Origin: JBAOHV01 sp037045265
Lineage (GTDB): Bacteria > Actinomycetota > Acidimicrobiia > Acidimicrobiales > Microtrichaceae
DNA: 64,000 nucleotides
Assembly: GCA_037045265.1 (NCBI GenBank)
Contig: JBAOHV010000016.1
Location: 532,251-596,250 of the forward strand
Reading direction: 5' to 3'
Positions within the stretch are counted from its first letter, which is position 1, and every line of letters starts with the position of its first letter. The notes below the pieces were generated by a model. The model saw nothing but the letters and a program-made list of their open reading frames with translations, ran no database searches and had not been told where the DNA came from. Of the stretch, positions 35,696-44,726 are shown piece after piece. A program made the translations under genes and the position numbers.

Positions 35696-37744
35696 TATCC
35701 TTTCTTCCACCCCACTTCTTGATACGTGGCAAACTGCACGCCACTGCCATTCAAGGCCAGGGTGAACTTCTGCCCCTTCGCCCGTTGCCATTCGCTCATA
35801 GTCCAAACAAACAGCGTCCACAACTGCCCCAGAGACAGTTCGCCAATTTGTTCATTCAGTTGGTTGGCAAACCAATCACCATGTTTCTCGCTTTTGGCGA
35901 GCGGCCGCCCCGTCAGGAACTCGAAAGGAACAAAACCACCATCCCAATTGCTGGTCGCGGCCGCAGTGAGCAGTAGTATCTGCTCCTTCAACCAATCACG
36001 GGGCATCTGGGGTGGTTGGGGGTGTTCGGGAATGAGTGTCGCCCAGCTTCCCGTCGGGGCATATTGTTTGCAGACAGGAATGACGGGTGCGGCTGCGGAC
36101 TCTGCCTGCAACATCTTAAACGTCACCTGGCGCGGCCGCCCGGCCCAGGTGCAGTGAGGCACGGTTTCATCTTTGGTGGGGCTTTGTTCCAGACGGTGAC
36201 GGCAGGTGGCACAAGGCGTTGCCAATGGGTGTTGGATAGCGAACTGCGTATGGCGGGTCATGTAATCAGCAATCAGAGCCCGTTGTTTAGCGACGGGAGA
36301 ATCAACATCGGCAGTCGGCGGTTGGGGATTGGCGGCTGGCGGTTGGCTATTAGCCGCTGGCGATTGGCCGTTGGCCGTTAGCGAGGAGGGGGTGGTTACT
36401 GTTGTCTTACTGCCAGCGGCTAGCGGCCCGCGGCTAACGGCCTCTTCGAGCGGCTCGCGGCCAACGGCCTCTTCTTCTTCCTGCTCCCGTTCTGCTTGCG
36501 CTTGCCAGGCTTGGAGAAGATCAGCGAAACTTTTGGCCCGATACTCCCGATGTTCATGCACGATACCAGGCAACCCAGCCCAACTCCAGGGCACGCGCAC
36601 ATCAAACGGGTCATCTGGGGCCAGACCATGCAAACACCGCTCCACGACCTGACCGGCACGACAGGGTAAACCGGCAATATCCGTTTGCAGTTTGTCTTTC
36701 GGCAATTGCGCCAACGGGCAGGTCGTGCAGGTGATAGGGGACAGAAGGTTGGTGATAATGGCTGACCAGTTGATACCCCCGTCGCCAAAGTAGGTGTCAC
36801 CCCCCAACGTCTCAAACCATAACGCCAGGTGCTCCTCGTTCGACCATGGCTCGTTGTGTACCCCACGATGGATGAGCAGGCACGCGGCCGCGTAAGCATC
36901 TTGCGGATAAGCCTCGACCACCTGATGCCAAAGGGTTACCAGAGCACGGGCGATATTGCGTTGCGCCTGATGCTTCACAAACAGCGGTTGCTGTAAGCCC
37001 TGCCATTTCTTCAGGGTCGTCGCCATCTCCTTAACGGCTCCGGCCGTGATTTTGCCCACATCATTCGCCAGGACAAAAATCGCCAGACCGGTGCGTTTCG
37101 GTTCGGGCAGTTCGGCCATGAGTGGTGGCCACACTCATCGGCAGGTCACCTGCGGCAATGCGGCGAGCCAGTTCCGGCGGAATCTCGGTTAGAGCCAGGT
37201 GGTTACGCACATAGTTGGGGTGCTGGCCACAGTTGCGAGCGATTTCGGCTTCGCTGGCTCCGGCTAACACCGCCTCGCGGAAGCTGTGGGCGATGCCCAG
37301 CATATCCGGTTTGGCACTGCCGTAGTTGGCGGCTTGCAACGTCAAAATCTGGCTTTTCTCACTGCCTTCAAAGGGCACGAACTCGATGATCTCATCGGCG
37401 TATTGTGTTGACGAGCGAAGCTCATGAGTTTGTCCAGAGAACCCAGAGACTCGACGAGGGTCTGGAGCATAGCGCGGACGACTTCGATGGTGATTTCGCG
37501 ATCTGCGTTGTCTTTGACCCACCCTTTGAGAGCCAGAGCCAAGCAGGGTTGCCTTGTGTCGCCGGTGACCGCTGATGATGTGGTATTCGTCCTCGTGTGC
37601 GGCCGCGACGATAGGACTCCAGGCATCGAGGCCGCGTTCGTAGACCTGGAGTGTCAGAGTGGCTAACTCGTCCAGGTCATACTGGGTGCGCATCTGCGCC
37701 TTATGCGCTCTAAACGCTTTCAAGGGTACTTGTTGCATTTTCAT
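35695..37744 (-). pseudogene. PRTRC system ParB family protein, three frameshifts
   Basis: About 680 residues when frames are joined. N-terminal ParB/Srx nuclease-like domain: MQQVPLKAFRAHKAQM, YHIISGHRRHKATLL (the conserved GHRR box). Frame then shifts near 37570 (WVKDNADREITIEVVRAML), back near 37420 (DEIIEFVPFEGSEKSQI), with the HTH in EAEIARNCGQHPNYVRNHLA, and shifts again near 37130 into the C-terminal 35695-37134 frame, which has two Cys clusters (CTTCPLA, CATCRHR) and Pro/Ala-rich linkers. PRTRC ParB is the hallmark of the cassette and should bind DNA for partition or regulation. The start overlaps the IscB stop (ATGA). Confidence 0.8.
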
Positions 37745-39036
37745 TCTCCTCTGGATCTATGGGCGATTGAAACCCCTTGTTGATAATCATAGCCATCGGC
37801 GTACTGTAGTAGAGTGAGGTATTTACGATGGATGTTGCGCCGGTTTAGCATAAACATTGGACGCTTATAGCGAATCACGACGCGGCCAATTCGAGACGGC
37901 ATTTTGATTTGAGCCGGTGGTGAAGCTTTTGCTATGTCCCCGGTTTGAAAACCGTATGATTTCTTGGCCCGTGGCGCATGAGCGATGGGGAAACCATATT
38001 TGTTGGTATAACAACGCTGGCGCTTGCCATGACCCATCGCCTTTATCATCAAGGGAGCAACTTGCTCGGGAATCCAAATCCTGCATCCTGAGTCACCAAT
38101 ACAGGCCGCGTCAACCCAATGTGTTTTGGGGTAACCTTGTTGTTGGCGATTGAACTTCGTGTGGGCACCTGTCCCTATTTCAAGGGGCAAGTCTGTTGCC
38201 CGTAGCAGCCGAAAAAGTGCCCAGCGAATAGTGTTAATGGCCGAAGCATGTTTGAGCGCGTGAGATGTTCCTGCTTGAAGCGAAGGAAAGCCGAATTCAG
38301 TTGCTGTCCTGTTCCCTTTTTTGAGATTGCACGGGCCGCAAGCGAGTGTGAGATTCGCTATCCGATTGCTACCCCCTCGACTCTTGGGAATGATATGCTC
38401 TATTTGCAAGGGTGCGTTTTTCTTCCCACAGTAAACGCACATTCGGCCCCACTTTTCCAGCAGATATTCGCGTACTTCATATCCCTGTCGCTCCCCCTGG
38501 CTATACTCCACCCCTTGAATTTCGGGGTTGACCATTTTCTGCTGGTCAAATTTGGCAAACTCAAGGGATAAGGCCGAAACAGGACAGTAATGTCGCAAAC
38601 GAGTTACCCAGGTTTGAATATTCGCCACTCGACTTTGCATGGATGGTCGAAGTTTCCCCTTACGTTTCCGACGATTGAGATAGCGGCGTTGACGATAGCG
38701 CTTCTTTCGACTTCGCCGGGCCCGACGCAACATCGCCCGTAGATGCAGGCGTTTGCTGATGAAAATACCACGATGCCCTAGTTCAGCAGCCCATACAATC
38801 TTCTTCGTTTCTTCCTGAACGATTGCCAGACCAGAAGTGACACTTCCTGGGTCTATTTTAATTCGATGTGGATGAATCATGGGGTCGTGGGTGGTAGGCT
38901 GTCGGAGAATAATCGTAAAGGGATAAGGGCGAAAAACAGCAGCTCTCCTTGCGTCAAGCAATTTCCGCGCTCTTGCCGGATGGCATGGATCCAATGGTTG
39001 CTGATCGCAACTCAGCACAAATACTCTATTCATCAT
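37741..39036 (-). CDS. iscB: IscB RNA-guided nuclease (RuvC-HNH)
   Basis: 431 residues, normal length, apparently intact. PLMP-like/RRXRR N-terminus (PCHPARARKLLDARRAAVF), RuvC-I RIKIDPGSVTSGLAIV (Asp62), Arg-rich bridge helix (100-128), RuvC-II SALSLEFAKFD (Glu159), HNH domain CVYCGKKNAPLQIEHIIPKS with CGPCNLKKGN (two Cys pairs, catalytic His214), RuvC-III THWVDAACIG (His306, Asp309). IscB uses an omega-RNA to cut dsDNA and is an ancestor of Cas9. No TnpA is present nearby. The stop codon overlaps the ATG of PRTRC parB by four bases. The region lacks GCGGCCGC, so it is a later arrival. Confidence 0.93.
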   Translation of the reverse strand: MMNRVFVLSCDQQPLDPCHPARARKLLDARRAAVFRPYPFTIILRQPTTHDPMIHPHRIKIDPGSVTSGLAIVQEETKKIVWAAELGHRGIFISKRLHLRAMLRRARRSRKKRYRQRRYLNRRKRKGKLRPSMQSRVANIQTWVTRLRHYCPVSALSLEFAKFDQQKMVNPEIQGVEYSQGERQGYEVREYLLEKWGRMCVYCGKKNAPLQIEHIIPKSRGGSNRIANLTLACGPCNLKKGNRTATEFGFPSLQAGTSHALKHASAINTIRWALFRLLRATDLPLEIGTGAHTKFNRQQQGYPKTHWVDAACIGDSGCRIWIPEQVAPLMIKAMGHGKRQRCYTNKYGFPIAHAPRAKKSYGFQTGDIAKASPPAQIKMPSRIGRVVIRYKRPMFMLNRRNIHRKYLTLLQYADGYDYQQGVSIAHRSRGE

Positions 39037-39290
39037 GTAGTCCTTACGGGGATCTCGGATTCCGCCTGTTTAGAGGCAGGTTCCGGTAAAGTGAGCCTCG
39101 CCGATGTTAGACAGGCTTGTCATGTCGTACACACTGGCCTAGACCCTCAGCCTGTTTAATGCACAACGACAGAGCCTGGTGCTGGCTCGCGCACACCAGG
39201 GTGTCATAACCTGTCTAACGTAGCCCGATAGATGACACCGTCATCCCTGGCTGGGGCTGGTCAACGTGAGCTTATGTGAGAGACATAAGC
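39037..39290 (-). ncRNA. Putative omega-RNA of IscB
   Basis: The 250 bp upstream of iscB is non-coding and highly structured, as expected for an omega-RNA scaffold. Long-range pairing of GTTAGACAGG (39106-39115) with CCTGTCTAAC (39210-39219), stems GTGTCAT/ATGACAC (39201-39207 with 39232-39238) and CCTGGTG/CACACCAGG near 39177-39200, and an 8-bp hairpin GCTTATGT/ACATAAGC at 39270-39290. The guide would be taken from the sequence just outside the element's left end, here about 39291-39310. The exact 5' end is not determined. Confidence 0.75.
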
Positions 39291-39300
39291 TACTACCCAT

Positions 39301-39364
39301 TGGCAGTGGTCGTTGACATTTGGGCGCGGTGTGCTTTGAACTATTTCAGGTGGGCTTGTTGCAT
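39301..39364 (-). pseudogene. Remnant of a second parB start upstream of the omega-RNA
   Basis: ATG with AAGGAG seven bases upstream, then MQQAHLK, an in-frame TAG, and FKAHRAQM. The real ParB begins MQQVPLKAFRAHKAQM, so 12 of 16 positions agree. The DNA differs clearly, so it is a diverged paralogue cut off just after AQM, where the IscB element begins. Confidence 0.75.
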
Positions 39365-39374
39365 GGCAAACTCC

Positions 39375-39470
39375 TTGAGAAGCGAGAGGTTAAAGCGAGA
39401 GCAAGAGGAGAAGCAAGAGGCAAGAGCAAGAGCTAGAGGTCATTGTTTGCCTCTAGCTCTAGTTCCCTGC
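39375..39470. repeat. AGAGCAAGAG/CTCTAGCTCT hairpin, copy 3
   Basis: Runs of GAAGCGAGAGG, AGAGCAAGAGG, AGAGCTAGAGG, a short loop with CATTGTTTG, then CCTCTAGCTCTAGTTCCC. Shorter and more degenerate than the copies at 21055 and 34388. It precedes the parB remnant, as the other copies precede or follow PRTRC genes. Confidence 0.7.
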
Positions 39471-39631
39471 TCTATCAGGGGGAGGGACGGGAAGCGTTAT
39501 AGGGCGGGCACAACGCTTCTCATCCCAGAGCAAAGGAGAAGAAGATTCACGAATGTGGGCGCGTTAGCGCCAGGGGCCGGGGAAACCAAGGGGCTGGGGA
39601 ACGTGGATACACCTTCTGACGCTTAGTCAGT

Positions 39632-39805
39632 CTGCCGCAGAAGCTGGACATCCCGCGTATCACCGATGGTTCGGCTACGCTCACCACAAGCTTTCATCCG
39701 GTGACCGGTATCAGTCGTAAAAGCGTCTGTCCACTGGCTCGCAGGAGTGGTGCTGTAGTCGTAGGTTATCTGAATGTGGGCAATCGCGAGGAAACCGATG
39801 GACGC
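39632..39805 (-). pseudogene. Partial copy of the 78-residue gene at 43479
   Basis: About 160 bp closely similar to 43493-43660 and in the same orientation. It encodes YDYSTTPASQWTDAFTTDTG and HRMKACGERSRTIGDTRDVQ, but the first 20 codons are replaced by the MITE-like element at 39812. The two copies flank the metalloprotease/propeller insert as direct repeats. Confidence 0.85.
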
Positions 39806-39811
39806 TGAGTG

Positions 39812-40008
39812 GATACTTGATCAGGTGAAAGGGGTTCTCCACCACCAATAGTGCAATTTTCGAAGCGAGATCGAGCGACTAAATTATCGCCTCAAACAGT
39901 TGAAGTGGTGTGTGAAACTAAATCCATGATCTGATATGCAGCTTTAACCATACGAAAGGTAAACTGCACTATTTATGACGAAGATCCCCTTTCATTTGAT
40001 CAGGTATC
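39812..40008. mobile_element. MITE-like element with about 44-bp imperfect terminal inverted repeats
   Basis: Left end GATACTTGATCAGGTGAAAG followed by GGG and ending AATAGTGCA; right end is its imperfect complement (TGCACTATT ... CCCCTTTCATTTGATCAGGT, then ATC). About 197 bp, no coding capacity, AT-richer than its surroundings. Sits exactly where the 39632-39805 gene copy is broken. No clear target duplication seen. Confidence 0.7.
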
Positions 40009-40088
40009 TACCTTTATTCCGAATTTACACCTTAGAGAGGAATAATTAAGTCAATTATCCCTCTCTGATCACCCAGTTGAACGACGGT

Positions 40089-41727
40089 TTAAGGGGATGG
40101 ATAGCCACCAGATGGTGATTGTGCCGTTGGAGTGGGAACTACGCTTTCACTAGGCCCAGGGTAACTGTCTGACAGAAGGGTAGTGGGAGATTCAAGAAGT
40201 GATAGGTTGCTTGAATAGATTATTGGGAGATATGAATAATTACAAGTCTCACTTGGTTGAACAATAATCATATGTGTCGTTATACTTGAATAGTTGCCCA
40301 CGGAGTTTACAGCACGTACCTGTACGGTATATGTACCAGCGGTACAGAATAGAGGGCTGAAGAAGAAATTCTCCATGCCTGAGTTGAAAGCGCCATCGGA
40401 TGGGCTGGCCAATAACCATTGACTATTATTAATCCGGAATTCAACACCAGCAATCTTGTTAATCGTTTCATCTGGATAAGCTGGCCGCCACGGTTCTGGA
40501 AAGGGTAGTGTAGATGGGAAAGGAATATCTTGGGTGGAGCCGGTATAGAGAGGTGAATTGTTCGTTGTTGGACTAGGCGGAGATACAAGGGTAAGGTTAG
40601 GGCTCGTATCAATAGGATCAGGTAATCCATCATTGTCGGAATCTTGCCAACCGATTTGCTGTTCTGTATAAACGTGGATGACATTTTGAATCTGGCCGGT
40701 AAGGAAATCCTCTGGAAATCTCATCATACTTAAGGGCACATCTAGGGCGCATGGGTTGTTACAACCGCTAAATAGGCACGGGTTACAATTTTGGTTTTCT
40801 CCCCCCAAGTAACCAAACTTCGTGTTGCAGGTAGGTGCTTGGTTTTGTTGACAGATCGAAGAAGCAACCTCATCGGGCGCACCAAAGATATGGCCCAGTT
40901 CATGGGCAGCCACACCGTCCATGAAAATGCTACCATACCCATTATTGATAGTATTCATGACAAAAAAGGGGCCAGCGAGATAAGCCCAGGCTGCCACGGC
41001 AAAGGGGTTTGTCTGACCACCACAATCCGTGAGATCAAACATTCCCCCAGGATTATTGCTAGAATCAGCAACAAAGATGGTAAAGGCCCAGTCAGTGTTG
41101 TTCTGGTTTCGCAGTTCGTTATCGTACTCACGCACTTCCAACAAGTAAGAATTACCTCCTGGAGGGTAGTCGTTGTAACCCAAGTTTGCCATTACATTGT
41201 CAATCCACAGTCCTTCCTCACCACATAGAGAAGCCCCGCCGCCCGGCTCTATCAATCGGTTCATAGTTTGTGGGCACAATCAAGGGTGAGCCTGTTACGA
41301 TATGAAAATCAACGCTAGTTCCGGCATCTGTTGCGCGGGCCTCCCACCAATTAAGCGCATTTTGAACTTCGCTCAGAACTAGATTAACTTCGCTAGAAGA
41401 CCAACCCCCTTGTGAGCATGGGTCAATCTGCCCATTGCAGCTTGGCAGTATGACTGATACGGCAACTGTGCCTATCATAAAATCCGAAGTTTGTGACCAA
41501 CCTGGTTCCCACCCTAATATACCTTTTCCCATTGTGATATTGGCTTCCAATTCACGGATAGCTTCTGGCACGTATACTAAATCGTATGGCAAAGTTCTTG
41601 TATCGGCCGCAGTAAAGACAGGCGTTGAAGACCGACTGATACTAAGAATCAATACACTTGACAATACGAAAGCAGTTAATAAAACAAGGATTCTCTTAAA
41701 GAACAGATGCGTCTTTAGGTAACTCAC
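40089..41727 (-). pseudogene. Secreted zinc metalloprotease, one frameshift
   Basis: N-terminal frame (41218-41727): signal peptide or anchor FFKRILVLLTAFVLSSVLIL. It shifts near 41235 at a GGCGGCGGGG run (TNYEPIDRAG continues as GGASLCGEE) into a 396-residue frame with GVAAHELGHIFGAPDE, the HExxHxxGxxD zincin motif, four or more Cys in CNPCLFSGCNNPCALD, a Ca-binding-like DSDNDGLPDPIDTSP, an Ig-like segment, and a Pro/Ser-rich C-terminus. Extracellular protease of the metzincin-like kind. The G-run makes a sequencing error plausible. In the insert without GCGGCCGC sites. Confidence 0.8.
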
Positions 41728-41887
41728 TGGATTTTCCCTCCTGAATGGTACTATGATAAGAGCGCCCTCTATTTGACTTTGATCCCCCAGTGGCTTAACG
41801 ACTGAACTATTTCTCTTTTAAAACTTGATTGCCATGACACCTCCCATTGGCTCTAATAGTAAATTGGGCTGGGTGTATACTTCATTT

Positions 41888-42982
41888 TTACTCCAAAATG
41901 CATCGCCACAAACCGTTATTGGTCGCGGCCCAAATTACCTTAGCATCATATGGATCAAACTCTAATCTTCTCACTGATACACCTACACCACATTGCCCTA
42001 ACCGAGACCAACTTACCCCTGTGTCGAAACTTACAAATATGCCATCACTTGTGCCAAGGTAAACTATCGCAGAAGTGTGCGGGGCAAATAAAAGGAAATT
42101 AGCATCTACCCCTTCCCATAACGCCTGCCAGTTTTCGGCTTCGTCTTCACTGACATAGAGCCCTAATGAGGTGGCAGCATAAACCTGGTGGGGCGGATCA
42201 GGCTGCACTGTGACATGAATATCATGGCCCCCGGTTGTGCCTGTAGGCAAGCCGTTGTTGGTAGCAAACCAGGAATAACCAGTGTCCGTACTTTTTCGGA
42301 CACCACCATACTGAGTACCCGCGTAAACAACTGTTGGCAACATAGGATCAAAGGCAAAGGTTAAGGCATTGGTGAACATCGGAGATACAAGAGACCAGTT
42401 CTGTCCCCCATTTACCGTCCTGAATATTTCCCCACCAACCGGCTCCCAATTACCTGATCCCGCAAACATGATCGTCGGGGTAATAGGATGGACAGCAACG
42501 CTGTACAATGTTGGCGATAAAGAGTACCAGCCGGGTATTGGTTGCCAAGAACCCCCACCATTTTCTGTCCAATACAGACCATACGATGACCATGTAGCGA
42601 CATACATCGTCGCAGGGGTTATGGGGTGGACGGCTATATCATAAATCCGTGCATTAATTTGTTGTTGTGTCCAATTATTGCCACCATCGTAGGTTTCAAA
42701 AAGGCCAACCGTATAAAGACTTGCGTAGGCATGCCCAGGCAGATTGGGATCCAAATATAGATCAGTTGCGTTCTCACCGGCGAAGCCCAGAGGCATCCAG
42801 ATAGCATTAGGGGATTGCTTAATAAAAGGTAGGTAGTAGAGCGTGTTCGATTTTCTACTAAACGGTTCTATGGTATTAGCCGACAGAACGAAGTTCTGTT
42901 GCTGGAAAGGAAAAAAGGCGATGATAATGAGCAGGACGAATAAGAAGTAAATCAGTTGGCTATGACTAGGACGTTTATCCAC
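41888..42982 (-). CDS. Secreted Asp-box beta-propeller protein
   Basis: 364 residues. N-terminal hydrophobic signal (LIYFLFVLLIIIAFFPF). At least six Asp-box (BNR-like, SxDxGxxW) units: TYDGGNNW, TENGGGSW, TVNGGQNW, STDTGYSW, SEDEAENW, SFDTGVSW, alternating with VHPITPxxMYxA and DPMLPTVVYAG. Such sialidase/Ycf48/VPS10-like propellers are common exported proteins in Chloroflexota; without catalytic Arg triad or Tyr it is probably a binding protein. 161 bp upstream of the metalloprotease gene on the same strand, possibly one operon. Ends RLEFDPYDAKVIWAATNNGL. Confidence 0.75.
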   Translation of the reverse strand: MDKRPSHSQLIYFLFVLLIIIAFFPFQQQNFVLSANTIEPFSRKSNTLYYLPFIKQSPNAIWMPLGFAGENATDLYLDPNLPGHAYASLYTVGLFETYDGGNNWTQQQINARIYDIAVHPITPATMYVATWSSYGLYWTENGGGSWQPIPGWYSLSPTLYSVAVHPITPTIMFAGSGNWEPVGGEIFRTVNGGQNWSLVSPMFTNALTFAFDPMLPTVVYAGTQYGGVRKSTDTGYSWFATNNGLPTGTTGGHDIHVTVQPDPPHQVYAATSLGLYVSEDEAENWQALWEGVDANFLLFAPHTSAIVYLGTSDGIFVSFDTGVSWSRLGQCGVGVSVRRLEFDPYDAKVIWAATNNGLWRCILE

Positions 42983-43478
42983 GGCTCACCCCTTCACGGG
43001 TCTTTCTGACATGATTAAGATTTACTAATAATAATACCCATCTGCCATTTGAGTGTTGAATTGGGATTATCTCCAACCAAAAAGAAGTGATGCTGGTAAA
43101 AGCGGTGAGCTTACTGTTCATCCTTACAGGGCTGCTGCATCTGATACATCAGAAATGTATCCGGTAGGGCTTAGTGTTGGTTTTTTAGCCAAATCTTTAA
43201 AAAGGCCATCAATAAAAATGACTGTTTTCTATTTCTTGCAACGACATGAGTTAAGCTACATGCTGTATATTATATGTAACTCATAGCTAAATTTATAGGC
43301 TAGGCCTTTTCCTTTTCTACAGGGACAGCACGTTGTGCCCCCATTTCGCGGCCGCATGGCCCAGAGGTCTGTGAGCACCTCGTTTTCCTTAAGGGAATGC
43401 CATCAAAATCATTCGATAAGATAACGGGGAGAGGGAAGGGTTTGTGAGCGGCATCCGTGTAAACACTGTATCTGATGT
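42983..43478. other. Intergenic region, 496 bp
   Basis: No convincing gene. AT-rich up to 43310, with the promoter-like region for the propeller gene near 42990-43060. One GCGGCCGC at 43348 marks the return to PRTRC-type DNA. A 77-codon open frame at 43053-43286 shows no protein-like pattern. Confidence 0.5.
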
Positions 43479-43715
43479 TTAGGTGATCCTTCGTAGAAGT
43501 TGTACATCCCGCGTGTCACCGATGGTTCGGCTACGCTCACCACAAGCTTTCATCCGGTGACCCGTATCAGTCGTAAAAGCGTCTGTCCACTGGCTGGCAG
43601 GGGTGGTGCTGTAGTCGTAGGTTGTTTCAATGTGAGTAATCGTCAGAAAACCGATGAAGGCTGGGTGCGTGACCCGGTCGCCTACTTGGAGTTGTTTGAA
43701 TTGATCTTGCCTCAT
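43479..43715 (-). CDS. Small PRTRC-linked protein
   Basis: 78 residues. FKQLQVGDRVTHPAFIGFLT gives a small SH3-like start (VGDRV.HP..G), then YDYSTTPASQWTDAFTTDTG and an Arg-rich end. It follows the paralogue gene by 3 bases and is in its operon. A truncated copy lies at 39632-39805. No family recognised. Confidence 0.6.
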   Translation of the reverse strand: MRQDQFKQLQVGDRVTHPAFIGFLTITHIETTYDYSTTPASQWTDAFTTDTGHRMKACGERSRTIGDTRDVQLLRRIT

Positions 43716-43718
43716 GGT

Positions 43719-44726
43719 TCAGTACTCCTGGGGTAACAAGATTATTGTGACGGAGCGGTCGGCTTCGGTGATAATCCAAATGCGTTCACTTTCTCCGCCA
43801 CCAACGGGCACGTTGTAGGCCGAAAGGATACGCAAGCCTTCTTTCACAGCCCGGTTGTTTTGCCGTTTGTCAAAATCGTCGAGTTGCTCCCCCCAATCAG
43901 CGGTCCTATGCCGGGCGATGTATGGTCGGAAATCAACCCCCAACGCGGCCGCGCCGTCTGTCATCACCACATGTCCTAACGCAAAGAGCCGTTTAGTCTG
44001 GGGGGCATCAATCAGGGTCACGAAGAGATAAGGATCACCCGCCGGGTCGTGCTTCAAGTGCAGGCTCATGGGCCAATACTGCTTCTGTCCTACCCCCCGA
44101 ATGATGACGGTAAATGTGCGCTCTGTGCGGCTGATGTCGCGGCCGCGTTTTGATTGTGACATGATATCGTGCCAGATGCCTTTGTAGTCATTGGGCCAGG
44201 TAGAGTTAACAGCCTTGCCCATCAAATCTATGACCGCCTCATCCGCTAACACCGGAATCGTGTAATGTTGCCCCGTCACTTCATCCAACCCCAACGGCCC
44301 TAACCGGGCGTCATGCAGACGACCCTCTGCCAGTTCTTCCACCAGTCCTGGGCCAGCCATGATGAGGAATGGCTCGCTTTCAGCCTCTTCTTCGTCTGCT
44401 TGAGTTGCTACAGCCTCATCATCATTTTCTGGCTCTGGCGTTTGTTCATTGGGCCGGGTAGCCACCTCTTTCACCCAGTAGAATCCCATCTCGGCAAAAC
44501 TCACCACCGGTGGGGCCAGCTTGAGTAACCGGGTGTAACCCAGTGACCGGCAATGCGCCTCAGCCATTTGCCGGAGTTGTTGGTAGTCGGCTTCGTTCAA
44601 TGTATTGAGTGAGCGATCAGGGAAAAACGTCGCGGCCGCAATATCCATCACCGCTCGCTCCGAGAGATAGGTTTGCTCCCCAATTCGGAGCGTGGGGAGT
44701 TCAGGGAGTAGCGTCAGGTTGTTCAT
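43719..44726 (-). CDS. PRTRC-linked protein, paralogue of the N-terminal half of 13129-15747
   Basis: 335 residues from MNNLTLLPELPTLRIG. N-terminus TLRIGEQTYLSERAVMDIAA and KLAPPVVSFAEMGFYWVK match the other copy in pattern (EVGDKTYLPSNLAL, ELAPPYVPF). Then an acidic linker (EPENDDEAVATQADEEEAES) and a C-terminal domain with TERTFTVIIRGVGQ and YLFVTLIDAPQTKRLFALGH. Not assigned to a family; the partner macro-domain gene overlaps it by 26 bases. Three GCGGCCGC sites. Both copies lie next to PRTRC/plasmid genes. Confidence 0.65.
   Translation of the reverse strand: MNNLTLLPELPTLRIGEQTYLSERAVMDIAAATFFPDRSLNTLNEADYQQLRQMAEAHCRSLGYTRLLKLAPPVVSFAEMGFYWVKEVATRPNEQTPEPENDDEAVATQADEEEAESEPFLIMAGPGLVEELAEGRLHDARLGPLGLDEVTGQHYTIPVLADEAVIDLMGKAVNSTWPNDYKGIWHDIMSQSKRGRDISRTERTFTVIIRGVGQKQYWPMSLHLKHDPAGDPYLFVTLIDAPQTKRLFALGHVVMTDGAAALGVDFRPYIARHRTADWGEQLDDFDKRQNNRAVKEGLRILSAYNVPVGGGESERIWIITEADRSVTIILLPQEY

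Noticed and set aside
39276..39626. Plus-strand 116-residue gene
   Set aside because: Overlaps the hairpin repeat, the parB remnant and the omega-RNA edge; Arg-rich low-complexity sequence without protein-like pattern.
43053..43286. 77-residue plus-strand gene
   Set aside because: No ribosome site, no recognisable pattern, AT-rich intergenic DNA.
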